Shown one piece after another: positions 1-12,872 of a stretch of DNA of 64,000 nt; the first letter of the stretch is position 1; each line of letters begins with the position of its first letter. Under the pieces are notes generated by a model. The model was not told where the DNA came from. It searched no databases and saw only the letters and a list, made by a program, of their open reading frames with translations. Both the position numbers and the translations under genes were made by a program. Origin of the DNA: Macrotis lagotis (lineage: Eukaryota > Chordata > Mammalia > Peramelemorphia > Peramelidae); NCBI RefSeq assembly GCF_037893015.1, contig NC_133664.1, positions 126,356,319 to 126,420,318 on the forward strand, given 5' to 3'.

Positions 1-505
1 GGGCAAGGTAATTGCTCTCCACATTCACAGCTGAGAGAACTCTGCTGCTCACACCTGAGCCTAGGGCAGAGGTGGGCCATAATTGTGTTTGTTCTGGGAA
101 GAGGTTTCAGCTGAAATGCAGGTCTGGACTCTTGAGTTTCTCCAGACCAGTGGAGCCCAGGGAGTGCTGTCTGCAACTCTCCCACACTGGAACTCACCCT
201 CCAGCCCTGCCAGCAAGCTGCAGATCATCAGTGCCACTACCAATGCCTCTGCTCCCCAGTTGGCCCCCGCCCCTGTGGCAGATCAGGCTAGTCCTGCTCT
301 CAGGCTCTCACCCTGTCCTGTATTCCCAGCAGAGTCCGTCCTCTGCACAGAGGCTCACCCATGATCCCAGAAGACAAATCTTGAGGTAGAAACTATTTCT
401 GAGTTTTGTTGATAGGATTTCTAAGAGGTTTGTTTCATATTATTTATGAGGGAAGGTCAGAAGACTTTGACACAGTGCCTGTCTTCTCTCTGCCATCTTG
501 GCCAT
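1..505 (-). mobile_element. L1-type 5' untranslated region, partial
   Basis: Read on the minus strand, this begins near position 505 with 'ggccaagatggcagagagaag', the same start motif (gccaagatgg) seen at 13620, 21617 and 25955, and continues as GC-richer, stop-rich sequence to the left edge. That is how a marsupial L1 or HAL1-like 5' UTR (its internal promoter) looks. The body of the element would lie left of the window. Short open frames here on both strands (up to 125 codons) have no recognisable protein character and are explained by the GC-rich UTR. Confidence 0.6.
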
Positions 506-624
506 AAGTCCAACTCCATGCTTTCTTAAAGGGTGGGGTACTGGGTGAAGAAGGGAGAGAATTCACAACCCAAAGTTTTAAAAATTAAACTTGTTTTTAC
601 ATGTAATTGAGGAAAAATAAAATA

Positions 625-780
625 ATTAGGGTTATTTTTTTTTGGGCAAGGCAATGGGGTTAAGTGGCTTGCCCAAGGCCACACAGCTAGGTAATTATTA
701 AGTGTCTGAGGCTGCATTTGAACTCAGGTACTCCTGACTCCAGGGCTGGTGTTCTATCCACTGTGCCACCTAGCTACTCC
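625..780 (-). mobile_element. CORE-SINE (WSINE1/MAR1-like), antisense
   Basis: A full SINE on the minus strand: T-rich tail at the left, then 'ggcaatggggttaagtggc', the constant 'taggtaattattaagtgtc' block and the tRNA-like head ending near 780. It is flanked by an exact 15-bp target-site duplication, aggaaaaataaaata, at 610-624 and 781-795, which fixes both ends. Confidence 0.9.
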
Positions 781-838
781 AGGAAAAATAAAATAAAAAA
801 TAATTTTAAAGGAAAAAAACAGAATGACTTTGTAAGGT

Positions 839-1120
839 AGAGTCAAGCAAGAGAGTTGAGTGAAGGCAGCAACTCATTGGAGCTCTCCCCCCCCAAATCC
901 TTTCAACTTCCTTTAAATAATGGCTCTAAACAAATTCTAGTGTCCGGGGATCCCACAAAAAGACAGAGTAAAACAATTTTCTAACCCAAGACAACTTGGA
1001 AGGTCAGCAGAAAAGGTCTGTTGCAGGAGGATGAGAGAGGAGTGCACTATGGCTATTCTCAGCAATCCAGGAATAGGCAAGCAGGAAGACTATATGAATG
1101 CCAGTGATAACAGTTACCAT
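839..1120 (+). mobile_element. Possible L1 5' UTR fragment
   Basis: GC-richer than its surroundings, with a phrase 'cccacaaaaagacagag...aaacaattttctaaccc...' that resembles the 5' leader of the L1-type copy at 25955-26480 (there 'cccacaaaaaagatgaaatgaaacaatttacc'). The start motif and an ORF1 are missing. It could be an unrelated repeat. Confidence 0.35.
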
Positions 1121-1839
1121 ACCTCTCAGATATCTTGGTGAGAATTATTCATCTTTGAACAAAATATATAAAGCAATAAGCCTGAATATTATATTTTAGG
1201 AAATTTTATAAGAATTTTTTGAACTATTAAAATATGCAGATTGGTTAAGACTACAAACAGTAAAATTCAGAAAAAAATTCAATAAAATTCAGAAAATAAT
1301 TTAACCAAAGAACCCCATATTAAATTCACCTGAAAATGCAGTCAATGTACACTAGAGCTTAAGTAGCAAAAAAGTGCATTTTTTTTAGAAGCGGCAAAGG
1401 ATGAAGTTACTTAGAAATCTCTTCCCCACCCCAACAAGTCATGTCAATGCCTGGGCCTCAAAGGAAAAATCAATAAAGGAAAAATATTGAAGTAAATAAC
1501 CTTGAGAATCAAAAAGAATGGCAAGAGGTGGAGCTGATAGGAAATTCTAATTATTATGATTTCAACATGAGCACTATGGTATAAAGAACAAAGAACAAAA
1601 CAAAAACCCAACAACAAGTCAATGAAGAGGTGAGGTGAGTGGGAAAAATGTGATTCTGAATGCATAACTCTATCTGAAACAGGGAGAATGTTTTTTAAAA
1701 AAATAGAAAAAAGATTTGTTTATTAAGAGCAAAATCCAGTGATATGAGGTTTTGGTGAATAGGGGAATATTTGTGTATTATTATGTAGTTTCTAATGGAA
1801 GCCAAACTCCTTTTGCCAGTTGTTATCAATGATCTCTTA
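1121..1839. other. No gene or clear repeat seen
   Basis: AT-rich sequence with poly-A and poly-T runs. Open frames of 63-73 codons on the minus strand show no domain or biased composition. Confidence 0.5.
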
Positions 1840-3115
1840 GTTGCCAAATCCAGTGACCTTTTCTTAGTCCACATTCTCTTTGACATCTTTTCGGCTTTTA
1901 ATACTTTTGATCACCCTCTCTTCCTTGATACTATCCTCTTTCTAGATTTTCCAGACATCACTTTCTCCTTGTTCTCCTTTTACCTGTCTCACCTCTCCTC
2001 TTTCTCTTTTGCTGCATTGTTTGACAATGATATTCTTTAACTGTATCCCACAGAGTTCTTTTTGTCCAGCTTACTCTTCTCTATATATACCTCTTCACTT
2101 TGTGATGTTCTCAGCTTCCCCATACTTAATTACAAATCTCTGCATCGTGCTCCAACCTTCATGCTGAGCTCCAGCTTCATATTTCCAACTGCCTTTCAGA
2201 ATTTTGAACTGGATGTCCAGTAGACATCTTAACTTTAAAATGCTCAAAACTGAACTCCTCTTTACTCAGGGTGCAATAGCATCTTCCTGGTCTCTCACCC
2301 TGAAAGTCATTCTGAGCCCCTCCCTATATTATACCCCCATATCTAATTTCTTCCTAAGAGTTCTCAATTTCACCTTTATAACCTCATTCGTATGTGCCCT
2401 CTCCTCTCTTCTAATGCTATTACCGCCCTTGTTCAGGTATTCATCACCTCACACCTAGACTCCTGCAACAACCTGCTGGTATGTCTGCTTACCATAAGTT
2501 TTTCCCCACGTCAATCCATCTTCCATTCAACTATCAATGTGATTTTTCTATAGCCTCAATTCCACCACATCACATCCTTGCTCAATGATCTCTAATCTTT
2601 AGCATCAAATACAAAGCTGTTTGTCATTCAAAGTTCTTCATTGCCTAGTCTCCTCTTACCTTTCCAGAAGTCTGCCATCTTACTTCCTGCCATATTCTTC
2701 AATTCTTTGGAAAGGGTTTGCTTTTTGTTCCACAAATAAGACTCTCCATTTCTCAGCTCTGGGCAATTTCACTGGCTGTCCCTTATGACTGGAATGCTCT
2801 CCCTCCTCTACACTTTCTACTAACTTCCAATTTTCTTTAAGTTCCAACTAATAGTTCCTGTTTTCTTTGAGTCCCAACTAACAGCTATGCCAACCCTACT
2901 TAATTCTAGTGCTGTTCCTGGTAATTATTTCATAATATGTAGCTATGTGTACAAATACATATTTTTGTTTGTATGTTGACTTACACATTTGATCCTAAGT
3001 TCCTTGAAGACAGGTGCTATTTGTGGCCTCTTTTTCTTTTTTTTTAACTCCCTGTGATTACCATAGTGCCTAGTACATAGAAGCATTATAAATGTTTTAT
3101 TGTTTGATTTGACTG
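1840..3115 (+). mobile_element. L2 LINE fragment with decayed reverse transcriptase
   Basis: L2 is a non-LTR retrotransposon of the CR1/L2 clade. The + strand gives broken reverse-transcriptase text: 'DIFSAFNTFDHPLFLD' near 1887-1935 matches the L2 'DLSAAFDTVDHxILL' motif. 'NWMSSRHLNFKMLKTELL' near 2206-2260 matches the L2 'WMSxxxLkLNxxKTELL' motif. 'FITSHLDSCNNLL' near 2437-2478 matches the L2 'ITSRLDYCNSLL' motif. The last 350 bases carry the L2 3' end: the 'ctggctgtcccttatgactggaatgctctccc' region, 'gttccttgaagacaggtgct', and a terminal 'gtgcctagtacatag...aaatgttttattg'. Stops and frameshifts are frequent, so it is long dead. The element is 5'-truncated. Confidence 0.85.
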
Positions 3116-3119
3116 ATTA

Positions 3120-4140
3120 ATATCCTAAATAATCAATGGCTTAAAAACCAAATCATAAAATTGAAAATGAAAAAAGAAGGAAACAGTAATACATATTATA
3201 ATTTATGTATGATGCTTAGCATAGTTCTCAGAGACAAATATACAAATATAAATATACATATATATACATACATATATATGGATGTGCTTGCATATGTGTT
3301 TATATACTTCAGTATTCATATAGCATAAAAGAAACAAAGAAAGATAATAAATAGAACATATGATTTTAAAAATTATGAAAGCAAAAAAATTAACTATGAT
3401 TAAAGTACAAAAGAGGAAAATTTTTAAAAATCAAAGACAAATTAAACCAAATTTAAAATGGTAACGATATTGCAGAAAATGAGGAATTTTAAGAGAAAGA
3501 CATTTGATAAACCATTAGTTGATTTAAGAATGAATAAGAATAATTAAAGTTCAAAAATGAAAGAATGAAAAATACAACATACAGAGAGATAATAAAGAAA
3601 AATAATAAGAAAATATCTTTAATTTGTGACAATAAAACCAAATTAGAATAAAAAAATTTTATAATGAAAACAAATTAGAAAGGGAGACAATTTTCCCTAA
3701 ACAACTAAATTCAATGATAATCTTAAATGGCAGAGAAAACATATCATATATATAAAATGTTTTGTTTAGAATTCAATTATTAAAACAAAAGAATAAATAA
3801 TTTCAGTGCAAATAGACATTTTCAAAACTAACGATAAAACTCTACAAAATTCCTTCTGCATGAAAAAGCAATGAAAGAAAACCAAGGCTAATATGATTAA
3901 TATATGCTAAAAGAAAAATTATTAAATAGTTACAGAGGACAAAGTTATATCCCAAAGTTTATTAATTATGCCAAAGTTAAATTTCAGCAATTCCAGGATG
4001 GTTTAAAATTAGTTTTATAATTATAAAAATAAATAATAAAAAAGACATGGCTATATAAATAAATTCTGAGAAAGACTTCACAGATATAACTATTACTTAT
4101 ATTACAAATAAAAATGCTGAAAGAATCTCTAAATCATATA
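3120..4140 (+). mobile_element. Very old L1 ORF2 fragment
   Basis: AT-rich sequence aligning by eye to the reverse-transcriptase part of marsupial L1. Around 3988-4080, 'ttccaggatggtttaaaatta' and 'aataaattctgagaaagac' correspond to L1 'gcaaggatggttcaacatta' and 'atagatgctgagaaagc'. No open frame survives. The left boundary is uncertain. Confidence 0.5.
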
Positions 4141-4174
4141 ATTTGTTGCTTTTGTTCAGCCATTTCAGTTGAGA

Positions 4175-4200
4175 CAGAGAGAGAGAGAGATAGAGAGAAG
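4175..4200. repeat. (GA)n microsatellite, imperfect
   Basis: Short run of gagaga/gata units. Confidence 0.8.
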
Positions 4201-4484
4201 ACAGAGTGAGAGACCATTAAAGCATAAATCACTGTAAATTAACTTATGAAGATAGATAGGAATTATATAAATACAATAAAATATTTTATACGAATAAAGA
4301 TCAAAGAAATTATGGAGGTAATGATCTTAGCTTATATGTGATAATGTATATATTGTATTTGTGATAAATACATTTATAATTTATCCTTTGATCCTTTGTA
4401 CCCATTACTTGATTTAAACTTCCAGGAGATGATTGCCTAGGAGGAAAGGTCATTCTATATACATATAACAAAATACATATAGCA

Positions 4485-4631
4485 GGGGGTAGCTAGGTGC
4501 CACAGTAGATAGAGCACCAGCCCTTGATTCAGGAGGACCTGAGTTCAAATCTGACCTCAGACACTTAATAATTACTTAGCTATGTGGCCTTAGGTAAGCC
4601 ACTTAGCCCCATTGCCTTGCCAAAAAAAATT
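4485..4631 (+). mobile_element. CORE-SINE (WSINE1/MAR1-like)
   Basis: Complete SINE from 'gggggtagctaggtgcc' to the 'ccattgccttgcc' plus A tail. Exact 9-bp target duplication catatagca at 4476-4484 and 4632-4640. Confidence 0.9.
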
Positions 4632-4904
4632 CATATAGCAACAATATTTGTCATAGCAAAAATACCATTTATACAATGACTGGGAAATGGTTAAATAAAT
4701 TGTTATACATGAGCATAATAGAATTTTGTTATGCTACAAGGAATATGGAAATAAGGAAATATTTATATGAAGTAATATAGAATGAAGCAAGTCCATAAAA
4801 ATAAAAACCCAATACACTAACTTTATAATTATTAAAGGTAAGAATGAATTAAATGTAATTCTAAATTAATTATAATGGCTATTTTTTAACAGAAAGAAAT
4901 GAGC

Positions 4905-5080
4905 TTTTAGTTAAATGTCTAGGCATTATGATAAACACTTTATAAATGTTATCTCATTAGATCCTCAAAGCAACCCTAAGAGGCAAATGATATTATAATC
5001 CTATTTTGCAGTCAAGGAAACTGAGGCAAGTGTAAGAGACTGTTGAGGGTCACAGGAAGGTCATTGCATGACTGGGAATG
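4905..5080 (-). mobile_element. MIR/THER-type SINE, antisense, old
   Basis: Contains the MIR antisense run 'taaatgttatctcattagatcctcaaagcaaccct' (degenerate) followed by 'ggaaactgaggcaag', typical of ancient mammalian MIR copies. No flanking duplication is visible. Confidence 0.65.
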
Positions 5081-5514
5081 ACTTAAAGGTCCTCTTGCCA
5101 CCTGCATCAATGGTCTACTCACCTGGGTCACTCTCCAGATCTTCTCATCTGTTCCTTATGTTTTGGCACTTCCTGGAACATTTGTGTGTAAACACTAAGC
5201 CCTGATAGCAACATTATGTGGGAGTGCTAGCCTGAGGAAGTAAACTTTATCACCTGCTGTCCACCAGCTTGGAAGCATTATTTGTTTGACTGCCATGTGA
5301 ATTGGGAGTAAACCAGGGACTAAAGGGATACTTAAGCTCTTGCATTCTGTAAAATAAACAGAGAACTTGTCATCTTTGTCTCCCACCTCTTCAACATTCG
5401 CCTGAGAATTTGACTACAACTGGACTTAGTCAAGTGAATAGGTGATGAATAAATTATCTAGTTATGAGTAAAAATAAATTAGAAATCCAGCATACAACAG
5501 GCAGGCAGAATTTA

Positions 5515-5635
5515 AGTAAATAGAGGTTAAGTGACTTGTCCAGGGTAAAAAATCTTATAAGCGTCTCAGACCAGGCCTGACCTCTTGTCTACTTGACTCT
5601 ACAACCAATACTTTATTTACTGTCTAATCTAACAC
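5515..5635 (-). mobile_element. MIR-type SINE fragment, antisense
   Basis: 'gaggttaagtgacttgtccaggg' and the following 'cctgacctcttgtctacttgactctacaacc' resemble the antisense of a MIR/THER SINE head. Degenerate. Confidence 0.5.
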
Positions 5636-5639
5636 ACAG

Positions 5640-8600
5640 TTTTTATTTGAAAAATAATCAGCATATAATTTTATATATAATTTATTATAAAAACAGCTTT
5701 ATGAAGAAAGTAATGATTATTTATTGGTACATTTTTTGAAATACAATTTATCCATTTTTAAATCACAATGAAAATGATATTCTGAAGATTGCTCTTTTTT
5801 GTTATTTTTGGGAGGATTTTATCAAGTTCCAGGACTAAGTTATATTCAAAACTCTGTTGAAAAATATTGGAATAATTACTTACACTTGAAACTAAGTGCA
5901 TAAAACTATTGAAAAAAGATAAAGTTTGAAGAGCAATCTGTTGAGTTAGCTCATTGATATATGTAAATAGACATTTTAGATAAAAATGAACTAGTTCCAG
6001 CATTAAATAAGACAAGTAGAGAAGATTGGATTTCATTTGGTAAATCATGATGTACTTTTGATGATCTCAAACTTTTCCCAGATGCAAAGGTCAACAGTTT
6101 TTCCAAAACAATTTTTTTGATGATATTATAATGGAACTTCATGATCTACCAAAAAAAATTTGAAGATGACTGAAAGAGCAATGGAAAGATGAAATAGTAT
6201 AAAACTGTCATTAAAGACATGTGTGATATTATAGTGTCTAGGTCTTGACCATAATAGAAACAATAACAAATTATAATTCAAGTATTATATTGATAAAAAC
6301 CAATATTAAAAGAACCAAAGAAAGACTTCCAGAATATTGGATAGATCTTTATGATATAATTATTAAAATTCATGGATAACACAGAAATTGAGAAAGTATG
6401 GATAGATTGAAATACGTAATCAGGGTAGGGAGTAATCTCACCAATGAGATCTTGTATTCATTAGAATATTGAATTATTTGATTTTCAATTAATCTTTCAT
6501 CCCTTTAAGATTTGATTAATATAGTTATCACTCAACATTTTTTGTATAACAGCACCACATCTTCCCCTAAATCTGATTTCATTCAAATAAAAACTGTATC
6601 CTAACATTTAAGGCTAAAGTCACTGAAATATTAATATGAGTGAGTTCATTTGGGAGATATTAAGAAACATATATACTTCCTTCAGAGTAAATACTAGAAA
6701 CTAAATAATGCAGAATGTTACAAAAATCATTGGCAAAATTTAGTAGATGCAAAATGTGAAATCCATAAAATGATTATATTATACCTTAACAGCATTAAAA
6801 TGAAAGATTAGAAGTTATTTGGGGGGAAATTGAAGTAGCCATGATATGTCATGAATGGCAATAAATTACACTAGACAAAGTGATTCTCAAAGCTGTGGAA
6901 AAATCAGCTCTTCGATTCCTTTCCCACAAAGCTCTATATAGTGAGCATCAATTTAGAGAAAAGCAAAACTTGGACCACATCAGGAAATAAGATAATGGAA
7001 TAAACCACTATGTGGATAAAGGCCTTGTTCCCAAGGGTTGAACTGAGTGTGGAGAGGGAGGATACTCAAGGGATTTGTAAGGAAGAAATTCCTATTTCAT
7101 TCAGGATGATAAAATGACCTTGGAAAATCATTTTTGTCTCATCTACTATGAAAACAGAATTTTCTTATAAGAAAAAAATCATATTGTTGATTTATTCAAT
7201 TTTTGCATTGACTTTTTAAAATTAAGTCATTAAAATATTATGCCAGCATTTCTATCTGACTCCTACAAATATGAAACAAACAATTATGGCATGGAAGATT
7301 TCATAAAACCCATTCCATTTAAAATTAATTGTACATGAATTATAAAACACCAGGACTGGCACAAATGGGCTATAAACAAAGGTTTCCATTTATTCCATTT
7401 AATTAGCTCCCATATCCCCACCAGGGAGGTTAAAGTAAAAGAAAAACTCTAACTCCTAAGAAGAGCATTTTTTTATTATTTTGGTGGGGGAGGGGGACAT
7501 GGATTAGAAAAATATATCCTAATGACTAGATTGTTTGCTTTTGATGCTCTTGCATATTGATTTTGCATTGCTTTTTTTTTTTAACCAACTGCATTTTATG
7601 AGCACCATTACACATATGAAGAAAATATCTCCAGTCATAAAGGACAAAACCTTGCTGTGTTTTTTGACTCCTACAAAACAGTCACAAAACATAGATCTTC
7701 CTAAAGATTATCTCAATCTTTGTCCTCTTCAAATCCCCCACACACCTTGACCTGTAAGCAGCCTAGGTACCACATAACTTTCCAAAGTGTTGATTTCATC
7801 ATCTATTAAACAGCAATAACTCTAGTATTTCCAGCTTTAGAAGTTTGTGGAGATCAAATAAGATAATGTATATACGGTGATGATTTTGGATTTACTTTTC
7901 CAAGTAAGGATAGCTAGAGCTCACTATGTCCATATCAAGGTTCTAGGGATACCTTGAGGCAATGGAGATGTTTTTCTCACATCAATGGTTCAAGCACCCA
8001 TTCTAGTATGTTTTCTCCTAATTTATCCACCAGTGATTTATGCCTCCATTCCACTTAATCAGTCAATATCAATTAACTTTATAAAGGAATGTTTAATTCA
8101 AAGATAAAACAAATATTTTCCCAAAAAACTAAGGGCACACTCATTCCATTGCTACTACTGTCCCTGAGAAGAAAAGACTAGGTTCAGACATAGAGCAATT
8201 GCTACATAGCACTGGTCCCCCATTGGATGGATAAATCTAAATTTCTGTTCCTACTAAACTGGGCTGAGCAAGAGACTTGAAATTTTTCTCATCATCTTTT
8301 GGTAAATACCTGGCATGAACTATACTACTGAACCTTCTAGTGACTCACTCTCAGATGTTTGAAAGTTCACAAGGTCATAGCAATATAGAATTTCCTTCTA
8401 AACTAAGGAAAGAATAGACACAGCAGCAACAGTGGCAATAAATAAAAAGAAAGAGAAGAATGGACCATGGCACTTGAACTTCTGTTTCATTTGAATTGAT
8501 TAAGGGGAAAATACATACACAGAGCTGGTAGAAAAATGCATCCCATAAAATAAGGAAATAGGAGGGAAAGGGGAAAGTGGGAGAGAACAAAGCGATAGGT

Positions 8601-8925
8601 AGATTAAGGGATTGCCGAGAAAACCCTAAATGGGATCATTAAGAATCACACATGACTAAAATGGGTGAATAACAACAATAATTTGTGCTAAACAAAATAA
8701 ACTAAGGCTGTACAAAATATTTATAGCAAAATTTTGATTGAAAACTACTCATCAATTCTTTACCTGAATTTGAGTTGGCATATTATTGGTGTGGTGTTGG
8801 GGATGTAGGGAAGTTGTCCCATTTACAACATGACTAGACTACTAGTGATGTAGTAACTATATCACTATTAGCCATATGGAAATGAGTGAGAGAATTGCAA
8901 CATTCTTTTGATCTGGTGTGTCTGA
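5640..8925. other. No gene seen; AT-rich, sparse ancient repeats
   Basis: No convincing coding region on either strand. Two weak hints: 6160-6440 (+) has 'gactgaaagagcaatggaaag' and 'ttggatagatctttatgat', reminiscent of RTE-type LINE C-terminal coding; 7785-7880 (+) looks like the 3' half of a MIR ('catcatctattaaa ... gagatcaaataagataatg'). Both are low confidence. Confidence 0.4.
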
Positions 8926-8929
8926 CCTG

Positions 8930-9375
8930 GTTATCCCTCTTTAAGATTAACACTGGACTAGAGGCTGTAAATGAGACCTTGGAGTCAGACTATGCAGCTT
9001 CTACTTGCTTCTGAACTTCCTCTGTATTCAGTATATAGACTAGGACCCTATTATTTTTCACCCTGAAATTCTGCTGCTAGGTCCTCTCTTCAATCATCCC
9101 TGGATCTGGGGCCAGGAACTGGGAAATGAGAAAGGACTTCCAATTTGCACCAATTGTACCCTGAACAAGTTTAGGGTCCCTATGCTGGATCTGGGATAAG
9201 TTCTTGCCCAGCATACAACCTCTTCTTGCCATTCTCCTTTTGTTGACCTAGGCTGAAAAGTGACTCATGTATGAGAATTCATTCTGGTATGTTTTCTAGA
9301 TCTGTTGGGAGGAGTTGGGTAGGAGTACAAAGGAGTACTCTATATATTTTCTCATTACAATATTGTCTTGGCTGC
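8930..9375 (-). mobile_element. Possible decayed L1-type 5' UTR
   Basis: A GC-richer island with 'ctggatctgggg' (9107) and 'ctggatctgggat' (9186) ends at the right with 'attgtcttggctgcc', which could be a decayed form of 'gccatcttggctc', the antisense L1 start. An LTR is an equally possible reading. Confidence 0.35.
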
Positions 9376-9409
9376 CTTGATCAAAACACTTCTATTACAT
9401 ATCAACACT

Positions 9410-9585
9410 CAGGGCAGCTAAGTGGCACAGTGAATAGAGCACCAGCCCTGGAGTCAGGAGGTCCTTAGTTCAAATCAAGCCTCAGACACTTAATAATTAC
9501 CTAGCTGTGTGATCTTGAGCAAGCCACTTAACCCATTGCCTTGCAAAAAACCTAAAAGAAATAATCCCCCCCAATCCCTTTCTAT
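9410..9585 (+). mobile_element. CORE-SINE (WSINE1/MAR1-like)
   Basis: Complete copy, 'cagggcagctaagtggcac' to 'cattgccttgcaaaaaacc' and A/C-rich tail. Flanked by 11-bp duplication atatcaacact at 9399-9409 and 9586-9596. Confidence 0.9.
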
Positions 9586-10189
9586 ATATCAACACTATTT
9601 TCTAGAAGTAAATTCCATAGCCTGTTCTACATGAGGGATTGCATCCCTTTCATTTCATTAATAAAGTGGTTGAAAACTAAATTACTATATAAATAATAGC
9701 CTATTGTCAGTGATTTCTAACACACATGTAAAGTGACCTGAGTCATAAATAAGTGTTCTTTCTCTCCCCTTTCTTATTCCTGCCCTTAGATGGAGTTACC
9801 AAGTACTAAGAGGAGTATCAAGTGATTAGTTAAGGCTTTGTTCATTCCTTCTGTTGCTTCAGTATTTCTAAAACAGCAGTGAACACTTTGCATCCTCAGT
9901 CTATTGCCCAGGGTTATCTTTATATGTCAGATCATGAAAAAGAAGACAGAATGTCCTTTACATTCCCCTATTTTTAACCAACAGACGTATCAATCAATTC
10001 CAATACAGACAGCACTGACATGAACAACAATTAATGGATTGATATGGTTTTAATCAACTAGAGAGCCAGTATCATTAATGGGAAAAAGTGAAAGAGTATA
10101 GTCTTCTCTTATAATGAATTACATATTTTATGCTGCTCACAATTATTTCAAGGGTTCTATTATAAAGTGCCTGCTCAATAAATTCGAGT

Positions 10190-10500
10190 GACTTCCTATT
10201 ACCACCCTGGTCAGGTGCAGACCCTTCTCTTTGGCACTGAAAGTCAAATCTAGATCCAGTTTACATCCTCAGTCTTGTTATTTCTTCCTCCCCTTGCATG
10301 CTCTTTAGTATTCTAAAATATTGACCTTTTTGTTGCTTACAACTTATCACATCTTCATACCTTTGAATATAAGTTGTTCGCCAAACCTAAAATGTACATT
10401 CTCCTGTTAGCATCTAGCTACCTTCAAAGCATAGTTCAGATTCCATCTATAAGAAACTTTCCCACTCTCTCCTTTCCTAACCCCACTCCGGCTTTCAGTA
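10190..10500 (+). mobile_element. L2 LINE 3' portion, decayed
   Basis: Sequence such as 'accttcaaagcatagttcag' and 'tataagaaactttcccactctctcc' matches the L2 'ccttcaagtcccagct...aagcctttcccaacc' region near the 3' end. Noncoding now. Confidence 0.55.
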
Positions 10501-11594
10501 TGAAAAAAAAAACCTTTCATTTTAGGGATATTTGATATATTCCTGCCAAATGCATATTATGCCACTTCATTATGACTCTGCTTTATGGTAGGTCATCAGT
10601 TATCTATATAACACTTGTATATATGTATGTATAAATATACATTTGTACATATATACATATTTTACACAAATAAACAGTTGTAGAATTCTTTCATGGGAGA
10701 GAAACTACTGGATATTGATCTTTATTTTGATTTATTTTTCCTGAATTGGAACATATTTAAACTGAGCCATCAGTCTTCTTGGGATGGGATCCCTGGCATT
10801 TGCAAAAACAGCTGAAAATAAAGCAAGTCAAATTTACTCACAAAACAATTTGAAGTTATCAAGCTCATACAGGGAGGGATCTTAAGTCCTTGACTTCATT
10901 AGCACTGTATATCAGCTGTAAAACCAGCCAGAGTTTCTACCACAGTCTCCCTTCCTCATGACCTATAGACCCTCAGAGGATGATTCTGTAGCATTTCAAT
11001 CCAGAAATAAGACAGGCTCAATAATGACACAAAACTTGCAAAAGTTATATCAGCTGTAGTGAACATTTCCTCGGAAATGGCCTGTTGAATTGTCAGATGC
11101 TTCTCTCAGCACTGAGAAACATAATTCTAATTAACCAGAACCATAGTATCCACTGGGCTTTAGAGCTAAATTAAGTAGAATATACGAACCTGTTGGAGAG
11201 TCAAATGGGGCCTCTGGTTGTAGGTCCTTATTTCGTATTCATTTCAGTATTATTACACTCCCATAGGATGAACCTTTCATAAGGCAAAGTACAAGTAAAA
11301 GAGCTTGGTAGTGAACACACTGCTTCTGAAAACAATTTCTAAATCAGTTCTTAGCTTTGAAGAAACCCTCTCTTGCATCATTAATCATGGTGACCTCTTT
11401 CTAATGGAGCAATATAGCCTCCTCTAAAAAAGAGATGATTCTCATTTCCAGTTCAAACACTTGAGATGTTGGGAAAAATGGGGCAAGGGGAAAGAATAAA
11501 TAGAGGAAGGGGAAAGAATAAGCATTTTAATTTGCCAACTATGCTTCAAGTTATGCTTTAAATTGCTTTTATGAAATATCTCCTTTGACCCTCA
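10501..11594. other. No gene or clear repeat seen
   Basis: Ordinary noncoding sequence with short TA-rich patches near 10620-10670. Confidence 0.5.
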
Positions 11595-11692
11595 GTACAA
11601 TCCGATAAGAAAGGTACTATTATTTTTCAAGTGATCAAGTGACTTGCCAAGGGTCTCACAGCTATTTGAACTCAGGTCTTCTTGATACCAGT

Positions 11693-11698
<6 letters not shown>
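11595..11698 (-). mobile_element. MIR-type SINE fragment, antisense
   Basis: 'aagtgacttgccaagggtctcacagct' style text followed by 'tttgaactcaggtcttcttg' is the antisense of a SINE head. It is cut by the adjacent TC microsatellite. Confidence 0.6.

Positions 11699-11741
<43 letters not shown>
11699..11741. repeat. (TC)n microsatellite
   Basis: About 21 perfect tc units. The open frames here that translate as alternating RE or SL are artefacts of this repeat. Confidence 0.98.
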
Positions 11742-11747
<6 letters not shown>

Positions 11748-12604
11748 TTTGACAGCTTTGATTCCTCCCTCACTTGTGAGCAAAGATTAAAGTCCCTTGT
11801 GATGATTTCACCACCCTCATTTTCTCCTTTTTTCTCTTATTTTTTCTTTCCTTTTTTCTTCCTTGATTCTATCCAAAGTCTAATAATGCAATTAAATAGA
11901 GACAGAACATAAGAAAGATGTGTCAGGTGTGAAGGAAAGAGATAATCATGAACATTTTCTTTTCTTTTGACTTCCCCTTCTAGAGAGCATGTTCTATTCA
12001 AGGCTTCTACTCCAAGCTAGAGGGGACTGCAGACCAAGCAGGAAAGAATCAACTTTTTCATGAAAATAATAAACAGAGAAAATGAAAGTCTTGTTTTGGT
12101 GTGGTGTTCTGGCATTTCACAATACTTTTAAGAATAGTTTTTACAATTCTAATTTAAATCTCCCCTGTTTAACATCTGTAAAGAAGCATCAATCTACTGG
12201 GGGGTTTTTTGTGTGTGTATTTATTTGTTTTTTAACATATTGTTTTGGAGGTTTCGTGGATATAAATGCATTTGTGAATATGTTCTTACTAGGTCAATGG
12301 CTCCTAATTTGAAGACCATGAACATTTTAAAATCACTTTGATAATTGTATTTCCATATAATTGGTTTTCTGTGTTATCCTGTATATTTTATTTTGTGGAC
12401 ATAAAGACATTTTGAGAAAGATCCAAAGGTTTTAACACACACACACACACACACACTGACATCAGACACAATTTCTTCATTGTCTTTAGTAGTTTAAAAC
12501 CCTCCAAAATCCCCTCCAAAAGATCTTTTATCTTTCCCACACCCTCTACATTAATTTGGGTTAATGATAAAAGCTTATCCTGGGAAATGTAAGAAACTGC
12601 TTTA
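11742..12604. other. No gene seen
   Basis: Noncoding. It includes a pyrimidine-rich patch at 11815-11870 and an (AC)n run of 11 units at 12435-12456. Confidence 0.5.
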
Positions 12605-12704
12605 ATAAGAATGTTTGTCCTGATCTAGATAAAGAAAAAGCAAAAATAGATCTCATTAAAAGGAATAAGAAAGGAAATTACATCTTATCAAAAGGTACTA
12701 TAGG

Positions 12705-12872
12705 GGCAGCTTGGTGTTTCAGCAGTTAGAGTACCCACCCTGGAGTCAAGAGGAACTGAGTTCAAATCCAGCCTCAGACATTTAATAATTACTTAGCTGT
12801 GTGACCTTCAACAAGTCACTTAACCCCATTGCCTTGCAAAAATACAAAAATACTACAGAATAAAGAAAAAAG
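12705..12872 (+). mobile_element. CORE-SINE inside old L1
   Basis: 'ggggcagcttggtgtttcag' to 'ccattgccttgcaaaaatac' plus an A-rich tail. Flanked by 12-bp duplication aggtacyatagg (one mismatch) at 12693-12704 and 12873-12884. Confidence 0.88.
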